Shown here: positions 16,474 to 25,241 of the stretch, piece after piece
Numbering within the stretch: position 1 is the first letter of the stretch
Layout of the letters: each line of letters starts with the position of its first letter
Assembly (NCBI GenBank): GCA_016716525.1
Contig: JADJWE010000004.1
Location: 434,001-498,000 of the forward strand
Source: Candidatus Flexicrinis affinis
GTDB taxonomy: Bacteria > Chloroflexota > Anaerolineae > Aggregatilineales > Phototrophicaceae
Length of the DNA stretch: 64,000 nucleotides
Direction of reading: 5' to 3'
Made by a program: the position numbers and the translations under genes
The notes under the pieces: generated by a model
Database searches by the model: none
What the model was told of the DNA's origin: nothing
Seen by the model: the letters and a program-made list of their open reading frames with translations, nothing else

Positions 16474-17130
16474 TTATCCTCCTGCGAGCATCGGCTCTAG
16501 GTGTTCATCAACCGGTTGAGGTTGCGAGTCGGCGGAGAGGGCGAGCAGCACGTCCGGCCGGACCATGCCGCGCAAGCTGCGCTTGGCGTGGAACAAACGC
16601 GACTTCACGGTTCCGACGCTGGTCTGCATGATCTCGGCAATCTCCCCTTGGCTCATCTCTTCCTCGCAGAACAGGATCAGGGTCTGGCGCTGCAGTTCGG
16701 GCAGGCGGTCGATCGCTTCGCGAACTTCCAGCCCGAGCAGCAGCCAATGGGCGATCTCCTCTGGGCCGCTGCCGTCGTCGCGCAGTTCATACGCGACCCG
16801 CTCGGCGGCCCCGTCGTCGTCGATCGATACGCCGGGCCGGCGTCCCCACTGCCGCATCACGTCGTAGCACGCGTTGCGCGCCACGCGGAAGACGTAGGGC
16901 CGCAGCTTGGCCGGCGGATCGATCTCGCCCAGATGGATGTACAGCGCCAACATCGTCTCTTGCACGACGTCGTCGCAGATCGGATCGTCGCGCAGAAGGC
17001 GACGCACGAAGCGGCTGACGTCGGGCTCAAGCGCCAGATACAGCGACTCGAAGGCCTGCGGGTCGCCCGCTTGGGCGGCCATCAGAAGTTCGGTTTGCTC
17101 TGGCGACAAGTCCACGCTGTTTCCATCCAC
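16474..17130 (-). CDS. ECF-type RNA polymerase sigma factor
   Basis: A 218-residue sigma-70 family protein. Region 2 covers about residues 25 to 95: FESLYLALEPDVSRFVRRLL, ICDDVVQETMLALY and RPYVFRVARNACYDVMRQ. Region 4 covers about residues 135 to 190: AIDRLPELQRQTLILFCEEE, MSQGEIAEIMQTSVGTVKSR. It has an acidic linker and a short tail. The start is a GTG at 17130; GTG 17115, six bases after GGATGG, is an equally good choice. It directs transcription of an unknown regulon. The next gene, a pentapeptide-repeat protein, replaces the usual membrane anti-sigma factor. Confidence 0.9.
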   Translation of the reverse strand: MDGNSVDLSPEQTELLMAAQAGDPQAFESLYLALEPDVSRFVRRLLRDDPICDDVVQETMLALYIHLGEIDPPAKLRPYVFRVARNACYDVMRQWGRRPGVSIDDDGAAERVAYELRDDGSGPEEIAHWLLLGLEVREAIDRLPELQRQTLILFCEEEMSQGEIAEIMQTSVGTVKSRLFHAKRSLRGMVRPDVLLALSADSQPQPVDEHLEPMLAGG

Positions 17131-17206
17131 CCCTGTTCAACCGGGTCTGATGGGTGATACGCACGGCGGCGCCCAACGGTTCAAAATCCGCGCGCCGGCC
17201 GACGCG

Positions 17207-17959
17207 TTACACGTTGATCAGCCCGCCGTCGATGGCGATCGCCTGCCCGGTGAGGAATTGGGCGCGGTCGCTGAGCAGGAAGCACACCGTCTCGGCCACT
17301 TCTTCCGGCTTGCCGAGGCGGCGCATCGGCACCGATTCGAGCGTCTTATCAACCATGCCGGGCCGGATATCCTCGATGGCCGCGACCATCTGCGTGTCGG
17401 TGTAGCCGGGGCAGACGGCGTTGACCCGGATGTTGTAGCGCGCGTATTCCGCCGCGGCCGACTTGGTCAGGCCGATCACGCCGTGCTTGCTGGCCGCATA
17501 CACCGAATTCATCGGGAAGCCGATCAAGCCGGCGACCGACGCCATGTTGACGATTGCGCCGCCGCCTTCGCGCCGCATGTACGGGTACTCGTACTTCATA
17601 CACAGCCACACGCCCTTGAGGTTGACGGCCATCGTCTGATCCCACTGCTCCTCGGTCAGCATGTGCGTGCGCGAGAGCGTCCCGCCGACACCGGCGTTGT
17701 TCAGTGCGCCGTCGAGCATGCCGAAGGTATCCGCCGTGTGCTTCACAAACGCCTCGACCTCGTGGGCCGCCGCGACATCGACCGGCGCGCTGATCGCCTC
17801 GGATCCCAGCGCGCGCACCATCTCGGCGGTCTCGTCGACGCCGGCGTGGTTGAGGTCGCACAGGGCGAGTTTGGCGCCGTAACCCGCGGCGGCGAGCGCG
17901 GTCGCGCGGCCCAACCCGGCCGCGGCCCCGGTAATCAGGATAACTCTGTTCTCCAGCAT
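17207..17959 (-). CDS. Short-chain dehydrogenase/reductase
   Basis: A 250-residue classical SDR enzyme. ATG 17959 is chosen because GGAAGG lies seven bases upstream and the Rossmann fold begins at once (VILITGAAAGLGRATALAAA, the T-G-x3-G-x-G motif). CDLN after strand 2 suggests NAD over NADP. LNNAGVGG is the NNAG motif, NMASVAGLIG holds the catalytic Ser, and YAASKHGVIGLTK is the Y-x3-K pair. VCPGYTDTQMV is the usual P-G motif. The substrate is not evident from the neighbours. Confidence 0.92.
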   Translation of the reverse strand: MLENRVILITGAAAGLGRATALAAAGYGAKLALCDLNHAGVDETAEMVRALGSEAISAPVDVAAAHEVEAFVKHTADTFGMLDGALNNAGVGGTLSRTHMLTEEQWDQTMAVNLKGVWLCMKYEYPYMRREGGGAIVNMASVAGLIGFPMNSVYAASKHGVIGLTKSAAAEYARYNIRVNAVCPGYTDTQMVAAIEDIRPGMVDKTLESVPMRRLGKPEEVAETVCFLLSDRAQFLTGQAIAIDGGLINV

Positions 17960-18170
17960 GGTCTGACCTTCCGCGTCCGGCATACCCCATGGAAGGCGCT
18001 GATTGTATCGTGTCTGTGGCGCGCGGGGTGGCCCGCCTATGCTGCACAGATTGTCAGTTGTTGTTGACAACTCACATAAAGACGGCTTCAATTTATGTTG
18101 AAGTGGCACAAAAGACCGTATACTTCATCGCAAGGTTTGTTTTGCAGGTTCTACGAGGGCATCTGCAATT

Positions 18171-18734
18171 ATGGCCGCGCCGTATAGTTCTGTTCAGTCA
18201 CAGCGTTATTCCATCCACCGCAGCCCGCAGCGTCCTTATACCCGGATCGCGGCATATATGATCGTCAGCGCGCTGATCGCCGTGCTGGTGATCGTCACGG
18301 CCGAAGCCGAGGCGCGTTACGTCGAGCGTATGCGCGAAAGCGGCGTCACTACCCCGGGTATCGTGACGGACAAGGGTATGGCGCGTTTGGGCGGCGGATT
18401 GCCCGGCTACTGGGTGACCGGCACCTTCCCCGCCGAGACGCTTTCGGGCGGCACCGTCGATCAACCGTTCCGCTTCGACCTCACCGCCGACGACTACGAG
18501 CGGATCGCAACCGGTGCGACCATCCCCGTCATCTACGATCCGGACCGGCGTTCGGACCCCAAACGCGCCGAGGAGATCGCCACCATCGATTCGAATCAGC
18601 TGCGTGTCGCGGCGTGGATCGGCGGCCTCGTGTATCTGGTGATCGGCGCGGCGTTGAGCGCAGCAGATTGGCGCGTGCGCGCCGTGCGCGAGCGCCGCTG
18701 GCGGCGGCAGGTGAGCGCTTTCGGAAGTAGATAG
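18171..18734 (+). CDS. Membrane protein with two helices, DUF3592-like
   Basis: A 187-residue protein. The first hydrophobic segment is at about residues 28 to 46 (AAYMIVSALIAVLVIVT) and the second at about 140 to 162 (AAWIGGLVYLVIGAALSA). The exposed middle (GIVTDKGMARLGGG, YWVTGTFPAE, VIYDPDRRSDPKRAEE) matches the DUF3592 pattern, in which a beta domain between two helices ends in 'V.YdP.nP'. A TATACT box at 18119-18124 is a possible -10 element. GAGGG before ATG 18171 is the ribosome site. Function unknown. Confidence 0.65.
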   Translation: MAAPYSSVQSQRYSIHRSPQRPYTRIAAYMIVSALIAVLVIVTAEAEARYVERMRESGVTTPGIVTDKGMARLGGGLPGYWVTGTFPAETLSGGTVDQPFRFDLTADDYERIATGATIPVIYDPDRRSDPKRAEEIATIDSNQLRVAAWIGGLVYLVIGAALSAADWRVRAVRERRWRRQVSAFGSR

Positions 18735-19098
18735 TAATCAGTAACCAGTAGTCAGTCTTCAGGTGTCAGAGCGGGCGGCCAGATTGGTCGCCCGTTGTGA
18801 TTCGCGGTTGGTAGACCTGACCCCAAACCCGTCTCCCCGCCGGGGTTCAGGGGCTTCTGTGCGAGCGTCGCACGCTCCCACTCGCCAATGCTGAGAGGGG
18901 CCGGGAGGGTCAGACCGACACGGGGAACTCATCCCGGATTCATGTCATGTTAGACTCTCGTTTGGTTTTAGGACCATCCTTTGCCGTATTTCCGACTCCG
19001 GTGTTATGCTCACGCATGCGTCACGTTGAGCCTGCGTCAAGTTCCGCGGGCTCTCGGCGTGCGCGCACGATGTTCGCCTTTCAACAGGGAGCAGTTGT
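18735..19098. other. Intergenic region with repeat remnants
   Basis: No gene is supported. It begins with an imperfect direct repeat (AGTAATCAGTAACCAGTAGTCAG). It then holds an expanded copy of the CCCTCTCC...GGAGAGGG hairpin family: ACCCCAAACCCGTCTCC near 18822 and GAGAGGGGCCGGGAGGGTC near 18893, separated by about 50 bases containing a smaller hairpin (GTGCGAGCGTCGCAC). The region after 18920 should carry the promoter of the peptide transporter operon, but I cannot place it. Confidence 0.55.
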
Positions 19099-20793
19099 AT
19101 GCGAGTCAACATGCGTTTCTTTGTCCTTTTACTGACCCTTGCGGCCCTTATGGTGTCGCTGGGTGCGGTCGCGGCGCAGGAAGGTAAAATCCTGTACACC
19201 GGCCGTCAGATGGGGCCGAGCGATATCCCGACCCTCGACCCGTCACAGGCATCGGACGTGCCATCGGTTCAGATCATCGTTGAGATCTTTCCGGAACTCA
19301 TCCGGCTCAACGAAGAGACGGTGATCACCGAACCGGGTTTGGCGACGTGGACCGTCAGTGACGATGGTCTCGTCTATACGTTCAACATCCAACCGGAAGT
19401 GCCGTGGGTAAAGTACAACGCCGACAGCGGTGCGGTCGAGCAGGTCATGGTCGACGGCGCGCCGCGCTATGTGCAGGCTCAGGACTTTGCCTATACGATG
19501 GTCCGCACGCTGGACCCGAACGTGGCCTCGGACTACGGCTACGTGCTGGCCCCGTGGGTGGTCGGCGGTTCCGAATTGAACGGTCTCGACAGCGAAGGTG
19601 AGACGTACGAAGCCGATCGTCAAGCCGCGATCGATGCACTCGGCATCAACGTTGTCGATGAGTACACCCTCGAAGTCACCGTCACCAAGGCATCGGCCGC
19701 GATCGAATCCGTTTTCGCGATGTGGATCACCACCGCGACCCCGGGCTGGCTGATCGACGAACTCGGCGACGTGTGGATCGAGCCGGAAAACATCGTCAGC
19801 TACGGGCCGTTTGCGGTGAAGTCGTGGAATCACGGCGCCGACCTGACCCTGATCAAGAACCCGTTCTTCGCCGGCGTGGGCGCCATCCCGGCGGCCAACC
19901 TTGACGAGGTTGTCTTCCAGATTCTTGACACGGCCCCGCAGTTCGACGCCTTCCAGGCGGGCACGCTGCAGGTCTCCGAGGTCGACGGTACGGTTATCCC
20001 GCGCATTCTGGCCGACCCGGACTTGGCCTCACGTTACAACGTGGCGCCGGGTACGTGCACGTACTACTACGGTGTGAACCAGACCCGCGAGCCGTTCAAC
20101 GACCCACGCGTCGTGCGCGCCCTCAGCGCCTCGATCGACCGCCAGGCGATCATCGACGCCGTGACTCAGGCCGGCGAGCTCCCGGCGTACATGTTTGTGC
20201 TGCCCAGCATGACCGCTGCGCCGAAGCAGGAAGACTATCCGGATCAGCTCGTGACCTACGATCCCGACTACGCCAAGGCCCAACTGCAAGAATACCTTGA
20301 CGAGAAGGGCATCACGGCGGCCGACATCACCGGCACGCTGCTGCACAACACCAGCGCGCTGCACGCCTCGATCGCGCAGGTTGCTCAGCAGATGTGGTCC
20401 GAGACCCTCGGCGTCAACATCCAGATCAGCGCGCAGGAGTTCGGTGTCTACCTCGATCAGCGCCGTGACGCGGACGTGTACCGCGCTGGCTGGTGCTTCG
20501 ACTATCCGGATTCCAACAACTGGTACTTCGATGTCTTCCACAGCTCGGTGGATCCCGACAACCACTTCAGCAACGCCGAGTACGACGCGTTGGTTGAAGC
20601 GGCGGGTGTCGCGGAGACGGTTGAGGAGCGCACAGCGCTGTACGCGCAGGCTGATGCCATTCTGACCAACACGGCGGCGTCGATCATCCCGATCTACTAC
20701 TATGTGACCGACGACATCACGGCTGACGGTGTCGAACGCACCAACAGCGTGATCGGCCGCGAGTACTACGAGAAGTGGGATCTGGCCGGCTAG
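19099..20793 (+). CDS. Peptide/nickel-type ABC transporter substrate-binding protein
   Basis: A 564-residue SBP_bac_5 family protein. ATG 19099 follows GGGAGC. The signal peptide is FFVLLLTLAALMVSLGAVAA with an A-x-A-like cleavage before QEG; there is no lipobox Cys. Family landmarks are DIPTLDPSQASD near the N-terminus, FPELIRLNEE, GLATWTVSDDGLVYTFNI, YVQAQDFAYTMVRTLDP and FNDPRVVRALSASIDRQAII. The C-terminal half ends with the usual YAQADAILTNTAASIIPIYY. It binds oligopeptides or similar solutes outside the membrane and delivers them to the permeases encoded next. An intercistronic hairpin follows. Confidence 0.92.
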   Translation: MRVNMRFFVLLLTLAALMVSLGAVAAQEGKILYTGRQMGPSDIPTLDPSQASDVPSVQIIVEIFPELIRLNEETVITEPGLATWTVSDDGLVYTFNIQPEVPWVKYNADSGAVEQVMVDGAPRYVQAQDFAYTMVRTLDPNVASDYGYVLAPWVVGGSELNGLDSEGETYEADRQAAIDALGINVVDEYTLEVTVTKASAAIESVFAMWITTATPGWLIDELGDVWIEPENIVSYGPFAVKSWNHGADLTLIKNPFFAGVGAIPAANLDEVVFQILDTAPQFDAFQAGTLQVSEVDGTVIPRILADPDLASRYNVAPGTCTYYYGVNQTREPFNDPRVVRALSASIDRQAIIDAVTQAGELPAYMFVLPSMTAAPKQEDYPDQLVTYDPDYAKAQLQEYLDEKGITAADITGTLLHNTSALHASIAQVAQQMWSETLGVNIQISAQEFGVYLDQRRDADVYRAGWCFDYPDSNNWYFDVFHSSVDPDNHFSNAEYDALVEAAGVAETVEERTALYAQADAILTNTAASIIPIYYYVTDDITADGVERTNSVIGREYYEKWDLAG

Positions 20794-20822
20794 AACGGCT
20801 GATCGCAACCGATTTACAACGG

Positions 20823-20846
20823 GGAGAGCCGCCAACGCGGCTCTCC
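20823..20846 (+). terminator. Intercistronic hairpin between binding protein and permeases
   Basis: A perfect 10-base stem GGAGAGCCGC / GCGGCTCTCC with a CAAC loop, then TTCCCTT. Such hairpins after binding-protein genes usually stabilise the upstream message or cause partial termination, so that the binding protein is made in excess over the permeases. Confidence 0.75.
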
Positions 20847-20896
20847 TTCCCTTACAGCGTCAACCTACGCTGTCGTATTCAGGAAGGAACGGTCTC

Positions 20897-21913
20897 ATGG
20901 GACGCTTTATCGTCAGACGGCTACTTTGGATGATCGTCGTCTTATTTGCGATCTCTGTGGTGACATTTGCCTTGATGCGTCTCGTCCCGGGCGGCCCATT
21001 CAACACCGAACGCGGCATTCCCGAGGCCGTTAAGCGCAACCTTGAGCGCCGCTACAACATGGACGCCCCGATCGTCGAGCAGTATGCCGACTATATGGGC
21101 GGGCTGATCTTCCCGCGCATGACCGATGGCGAGTGGAAGCAGTCGCAGCAGGAACACTACTTAATCAACATTGAGACGCCGCTATTCGGTGAAGGGACGG
21201 CCATCCGCTGGATGAACTTTGGCCCGTCGCTCAATTCGCCGAACCGTACCGTGACGTCAATCATCGAAGACAGCTTGCCTATTTCATTCCAGCTCGGGGT
21301 GGCGGCGCTGCTTATCGCGTTGATCATCGGCATTCCGGTCGGGACGATCGCGGCGCTGCGGCAAAACACCGTCGTCGACTATATGAGCATGGCGATCGCC
21401 GTCACCGGGGTGTCGATCCCGTCGATTATTTCAGCGCCGATTCTCAAATATATCTTTGCCGTGCAGCTCAAAGTGCTGCCGCCGAATGGGTGGGGCGGGA
21501 TCGAATACGTCATCCTGCCGGCGTTTGCGCTCGGCTTTATCCAGTCCGCGCTGATTGCGCGGCTAACGCGCGCCAGCTTGCTGCAAGTGCTGCGTGAGGA
21601 TTACATTCGCACGGCCCGCGCCAAGGGCCTGAGCGAGCGGGTCGTGATCAGCATCCACGCGCTCAAGAACTCGTTGATTCCGGTTGTGACCGTGATCGGC
21701 CCGTTGGCCGCCGCGCTGCTGACCGGGACGTTCGTTGTTGAGACAATTTTCGGCATTCCCGGCCTCGGGCGCTCGTTTGTCGCGTCGATCGGCAACCGCG
21801 ACTATCCGCTGATTATGGGCACGGTGCTGTTGTATGCGTCGTTCGTGGTGATCGGCAACCTGCTGGTCGATATCGCGTACGCCGCCCTCGACCCGCGCAT
21901 CCGCTACGACTAG
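20897..21913 (+). CDS. ABC transporter permease, OppB/DppB type
   Basis: A 338-residue inner-membrane permease with the OppB N-terminal helix (FIVRRLLWMIVVLFAISVVTF then RLVPGGPF). It has an extended external loop, six predicted membrane segments and the cytoplasmic coupling (EAA) loop EDYIRTARAKGLSERVVISI followed by HALKNSLIPVVTVIG. ATG 20897 follows AAGGAAC. It pairs with the OppC-type permease encoded eight bases downstream. Confidence 0.92.
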   Translation: MGRFIVRRLLWMIVVLFAISVVTFALMRLVPGGPFNTERGIPEAVKRNLERRYNMDAPIVEQYADYMGGLIFPRMTDGEWKQSQQEHYLINIETPLFGEGTAIRWMNFGPSLNSPNRTVTSIIEDSLPISFQLGVAALLIALIIGIPVGTIAALRQNTVVDYMSMAIAVTGVSIPSIISAPILKYIFAVQLKVLPPNGWGGIEYVILPAFALGFIQSALIARLTRASLLQVLREDYIRTARAKGLSERVVISIHALKNSLIPVVTVIGPLAAALLTGTFVVETIFGIPGLGRSFVASIGNRDYPLIMGTVLLYASFVVIGNLLVDIAYAALDPRIRYD

Positions 21914-21921
21914 GAGCAATC

Positions 21922-22965
21922 ATGGCTCGCCAAACTCAGACCAGCGAAGGCAACGTGATTCGGTTGGGTGAGCGCGCCCAGGGCGAAAGCCTGATGCGCT
22001 CGTCGCTGCGCCGCTTGGCGCAAAACCGAATGGCGGTCTTGGGGTTGATCCTGATTATCCTGTTTCTGTTGGTGGCCCTGTTCGCTGATTTCATCGCCCC
22101 GCATGACTACGCAAAGCAGACCTTGACCGCGGCCAACTCTGCCCCGCTGTGGGTGACGCGCGTCTTCCCAAGTATGGTTCCGGTCGGGGAGGAGCGTGGG
22201 TTCGTCAAGGTCAACGAGGACTATCCACTGGGTGCTGATCATCTGGGGCGCGACATCTTGAGCCGGCTGATTTACGGCTCTCGGGTGTCGCTGCTGGTGG
22301 CGATTGTCGGGCCGATCGTCGCGCTCAGCGTGGGCCTGACGCTAGGCCTGATCTCCGGCTATGTCGGTGGCAGGGTCGACAACGTCATTATGCGCCTGAC
22401 CGACATCATGTATGCGTTCCCCACGCTGTTGTTCATCATCCTGCTGATGGCGTTTTTCCGGCCTAGTACCGGTCAGCTCGAGCCGGGGACGTTCGCCTAT
22501 TCGCTCAACCGGTTCGACGCCAGTACCGGCGGCATGTTCTTCATCTTCGTCGGTATCGGCATCACGAGCTGGACGCAGATGGCGCGCCTGACGCGCGGTC
22601 AGGTGTTGAGCGTGCGCGAGCAGGAATACGTCGTGGCAGCGCGCGCGTTGGGCGTGAAGGATCGCGCGATCATGCTGCGCCATGTGCTGCCCAACATCCT
22701 TGGCCCGATCATTGTGGCGGAGACGCTGACCATCCCGGCGTATGTATCGACTGAAGCGTTTCTCAGCTTCATCGGTCTGGGCGTCAACCCGCCGACGCCG
22801 AGCTGGGGCTCGATGATCAGCGAAGGTTCCGCCGTGATCTCGACCTATCCGAGTCAGGCGGTCTTCCCGGCGGTGTTCCTGTTCTTCTTCATCTTCGCGT
22901 TCAACTTCCTCGGTGACGGCCTGCGCGACGCGCTCGACCCGCGCATGCGTGGATCGGAGAAGTAA
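21922..22965 (+). CDS. ABC transporter permease, OppC/DppC type
   Basis: A 347-residue permease. The OppC N-terminal domain (SSLRRLAQNRMAVLGLILII) and HLGRDILSRLIYGSRVSLLV are typical, as is the EAA loop EQEYVVAARALGVKDRAIML with RHVLPNILGPII. ATG 21922 follows GGAGCAATC. It completes the membrane part of the importer. No OppD or OppF ATPase gene follows: the next genes run in the opposite direction, so the ATPases must be supplied from elsewhere. Confidence 0.92.
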   Translation: MARQTQTSEGNVIRLGERAQGESLMRSSLRRLAQNRMAVLGLILIILFLLVALFADFIAPHDYAKQTLTAANSAPLWVTRVFPSMVPVGEERGFVKVNEDYPLGADHLGRDILSRLIYGSRVSLLVAIVGPIVALSVGLTLGLISGYVGGRVDNVIMRLTDIMYAFPTLLFIILLMAFFRPSTGQLEPGTFAYSLNRFDASTGGMFFIFVGIGITSWTQMARLTRGQVLSVREQEYVVAARALGVKDRAIMLRHVLPNILGPIIVAETLTIPAYVSTEAFLSFIGLGVNPPTPSWGSMISEGSAVISTYPSQAVFPAVFLFFFIFAFNFLGDGLRDALDPRMRGSEK

Positions 22966-22984
22966 TCAACCCTCACCCCTTGGT

Positions 22985-23003
22985 CCTCTCCCTCAGGGAG
23001 AGG
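22985..23003. repeat. CCTCTCCCT-C-AGGGAGAGG hairpin repeat
   Basis: A nine-base perfect stem with a single-base spacer, preceded by CCCTCACCCC. It is placed just after the OppC-type permease stop and may double as its terminator. Confidence 0.7.
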
Positions 23004-23102
23004 GGAACTTTCAGATCGCCTGCGCCGCAGGCCAGTAGGTTGCCCGCTCGTACTGTGGTTCGCGGCGCATTTCGCGAGGGGGGACAGTCATTACCTTGCG
23101 TT

Positions 23103-23846
23103 CTACTGCCGTTCGCGACAGTCGGTATCGAAGCGTAGGAACACGCCGACGTCGCTGATGTTGAACTCGTAGCCGTCCTCGTCATACGTGATGATCGCAA
23201 CGGCCTCGGCCGGCGCGCCGCGCTCGACAGCCACGTCCCACAACTGTTTGAAGGTACATGTCGGGGCCGGGATCGTCTCGGCCGTCGCTTTGCGCGGGTC
23301 GTCCACGTCGCGTTCGAGGCCGAGGTGCTTGTACGTGTAGCTGGTCGATACACCGCCACCTGTTCGCGTGACGGAGCGAATCTGGCCGGGACGCCACGCC
23401 GCGATTGTCACCCGTTGTTCGTAGCGATCGTCGGCCGAGCCTCCCGCGCCGACCGGTGGCGCATCTGCTGGGCGCGGTACCGGAATTACGAACTCCAGGT
23501 CTACGCGCGGCATGTAGTTCTCGGCGGTCAAGTCGAGCGTGCCGTCGCGCCGGACGTAGTAGGCTTCGATCTCGATCAACCCGACTGTTTCGGCATCGCC
23601 CTGCGCATAGGCCGCCAGCTCACCGTAAGTGGCGATCGGGTCAAAGTTGGACGCATCGCCGGGGACTTCGCGCGTATCTTCACCAAACACGTTTACCCCG
23701 AGCAGCGGCGCGACCACGAACAAGCCGACTGGTATGATGATCGCCGCTGCGACTACCAGCACGATCACACAGCCCAGCAGGCCCGCGCCTGTCCGGCGCT
23801 TGCGAGGCGTATAAATAGCCGCGGCGGAGTCGGTCAAATCCCGCAT
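23103..23846 (-). CDS. Membrane-anchored protein of unknown function
   Basis: A 247-residue protein. A cytoplasmic N-terminus (about 20 residues, RKRR) precedes one membrane segment (LLGCVIVLVVAAAIIIPVGL) and then a soluble external domain. That domain contains strands such as VGLIEIEAYYVRRDGTLDL, MPRVDLEFVIPVP and RYEQRVTIAAW, and ends in a short Cys-containing part (PTCTFKQLWDVA...DTDCRER). The sequence CTFKQLWDVAVERGAP is reminiscent of conserved helices in Chloroflexota surface proteins, but no family is recognised. It is encoded 59 bases after the site-2 protease gene in the same direction. Confidence 0.6.
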   Translation of the reverse strand: MRDLTDSAAAIYTPRKRRTGAGLLGCVIVLVVAAAIIIPVGLFVVAPLLGVNVFGEDTREVPGDASNFDPIATYGELAAYAQGDAETVGLIEIEAYYVRRDGTLDLTAENYMPRVDLEFVIPVPRPADAPPVGAGGSADDRYEQRVTIAAWRPGQIRSVTRTGGGVSTSYTYKHLGLERDVDDPRKATAETIPAPTCTFKQLWDVAVERGAPAEAVAIITYDEDGYEFNISDVGVFLRFDTDCRERQ

Positions 23847-23905
23847 GTTTCCCCCGTATTCGAGTGTCAGTCAGATGCTATTGACCAGTGTACAGCGATT
23901 TGGAA

Positions 23906-25231
23906 TTATCGGCGCAAGCGGCGGAGCAGCACCAACCCGACAGCCACCGCGCCCGACCACGCCGACGGCGAGAAGTCGAACAGGCCGGCCGACTCGCGCA
24001 CGGTCAGCGGCACCGGCACGAATACCAGCGCAAAGATCACCAGCGTCGCAATGGCGAATAATCGACGGCGCGGGTCGAGCTGCGTCACATTGTCAAGCGG
24101 GACGGCGTGCGCGCGCCCGAACAGCACGAGCAGCACGAGGATCAGCAGCATGCCACCGTTGGTAAAGATGGTCAGGGCTGCCAGCAGGGCGATCACCGGC
24201 AGATAGAACTGCTTGGCACGCTCGCCGATCAGCGAATACAGCACGTGTCCGCCGTCAAGCTGACCGATCGGCATGAGGTTCAGGCCGGTGACGAACAGCC
24301 CCGTCCATCCCGCCCATGCCAGTGAATTGAGATAAACGTCGATGCGTGCGCTCGGCAGCCATTCGCCGAAGATCAGGCGTTTGGAGATGGCATACACCAG
24401 CGAATTGCCTTCGATCAGGCCCGGTGCGATCGGCCCGGTCGGCGACGTTGCGAGGCCGATCAGCAGGATCGGGATGGCGAAAACTAGGCCCGCCAACGGA
24501 CCCGCCGCGCCGATCTCGAACAGCACCTTGCGGTTGCGCATCGGCTCGCGCAGTTGGATGAACGCCCCGAACGTGCCGAACATGCCCCACGGGAACGGCA
24601 GGAAGTACGGCAGCGTCACCGCGACGTGCCGCCGTCGTGCGGCGAAGTAGTGGCCGAGTTCATGCGCGCCAAGGATGAGCAGGATGCTCGCCGCGTACGG
24701 GATACCGCGCAAGATCTCGCTCCACGGGTCTTGAGCCAGCACCAACGCACGGAACGGGTTCTCGAAGCCGATCTCGTTGATCGCCATCAGCGTGCCGACA
24801 TAGAGCACGCTGATCAGCGTGGCGATGAACAGGACGACGTTCCAGGTCACGCCGCGCGGTTCGGGCTTGGTGCGTCCGCTAACGATGTAGACGTGCTGCC
24901 GCCCGCCAACCTCGCGCATGACTGGAGTCATCTCCAACGGCTTGCAGGTCGCGTCAAGCATCGCGTAGGCGGCCTCGCTCTCGACTGTCAATCGGCCGTC
25001 GAAGCGGACGAGCAGCTTAGGCTCGGGCATCATCAGGACGATCGTGCCGCCGCCGGCCTCTCCCGGCCGCAGGGATTCAGGCGTCCGTTCCGCCTCGATT
25101 GCCATGACCTGCATGACTGCGACGCGGACAGCGTCCAGCTCCGGGTTGCCGCCGATGATGTGAGCCAGCGACTCATCAGCCGCGGGCTGCGGCCGGCGAT
25201 CGTGGATGCTCGACGCGGGTTCGTTCAGCAT
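23906..25231 (-). CDS. Site-2 protease family membrane metalloprotease (M50)
   Basis: A 441-residue protein. Residues 1 to 140 are a soluble domain. About seven membrane helices follow, with ILGAHELGHYFAARR (the H-E-x-x-H zinc motif in the membrane) and LNLMPIGQLDGGHVLY (the N-x-x-P...D-G motif giving the third ligand). LPFPWGMFGTFGAFIQLREP and RKVLFEIGAAGPLAG are hallmarks of the EGY/plant-cyanobacterial branch of site-2 proteases. Such enzymes cut substrates within the membrane, often anti-sigma factors or membrane proteins under quality control. It starts ten bases after the lipoprotein gene stop at 25242, so the two are probably one operon. Confidence 0.9.
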   Translation of the reverse strand: MLNEPASSIHDRRPQPAADESLAHIIGGNPELDAVRVAVMQVMAIEAERTPESLRPGEAGGGTIVLMMPEPKLLVRFDGRLTVESEAAYAMLDATCKPLEMTPVMREVGGRQHVYIVSGRTKPEPRGVTWNVVLFIATLISVLYVGTLMAINEIGFENPFRALVLAQDPWSEILRGIPYAASILLILGAHELGHYFAARRRHVAVTLPYFLPFPWGMFGTFGAFIQLREPMRNRKVLFEIGAAGPLAGLVFAIPILLIGLATSPTGPIAPGLIEGNSLVYAISKRLIFGEWLPSARIDVYLNSLAWAGWTGLFVTGLNLMPIGQLDGGHVLYSLIGERAKQFYLPVIALLAALTIFTNGGMLLILVLLVLFGRAHAVPLDNVTQLDPRRRLFAIATLVIFALVFVPVPLTVRESAGLFDFSPSAWSGAVAVGLVLLRRLRR

Positions 25232-25241
25232 GAAGGCTCCG

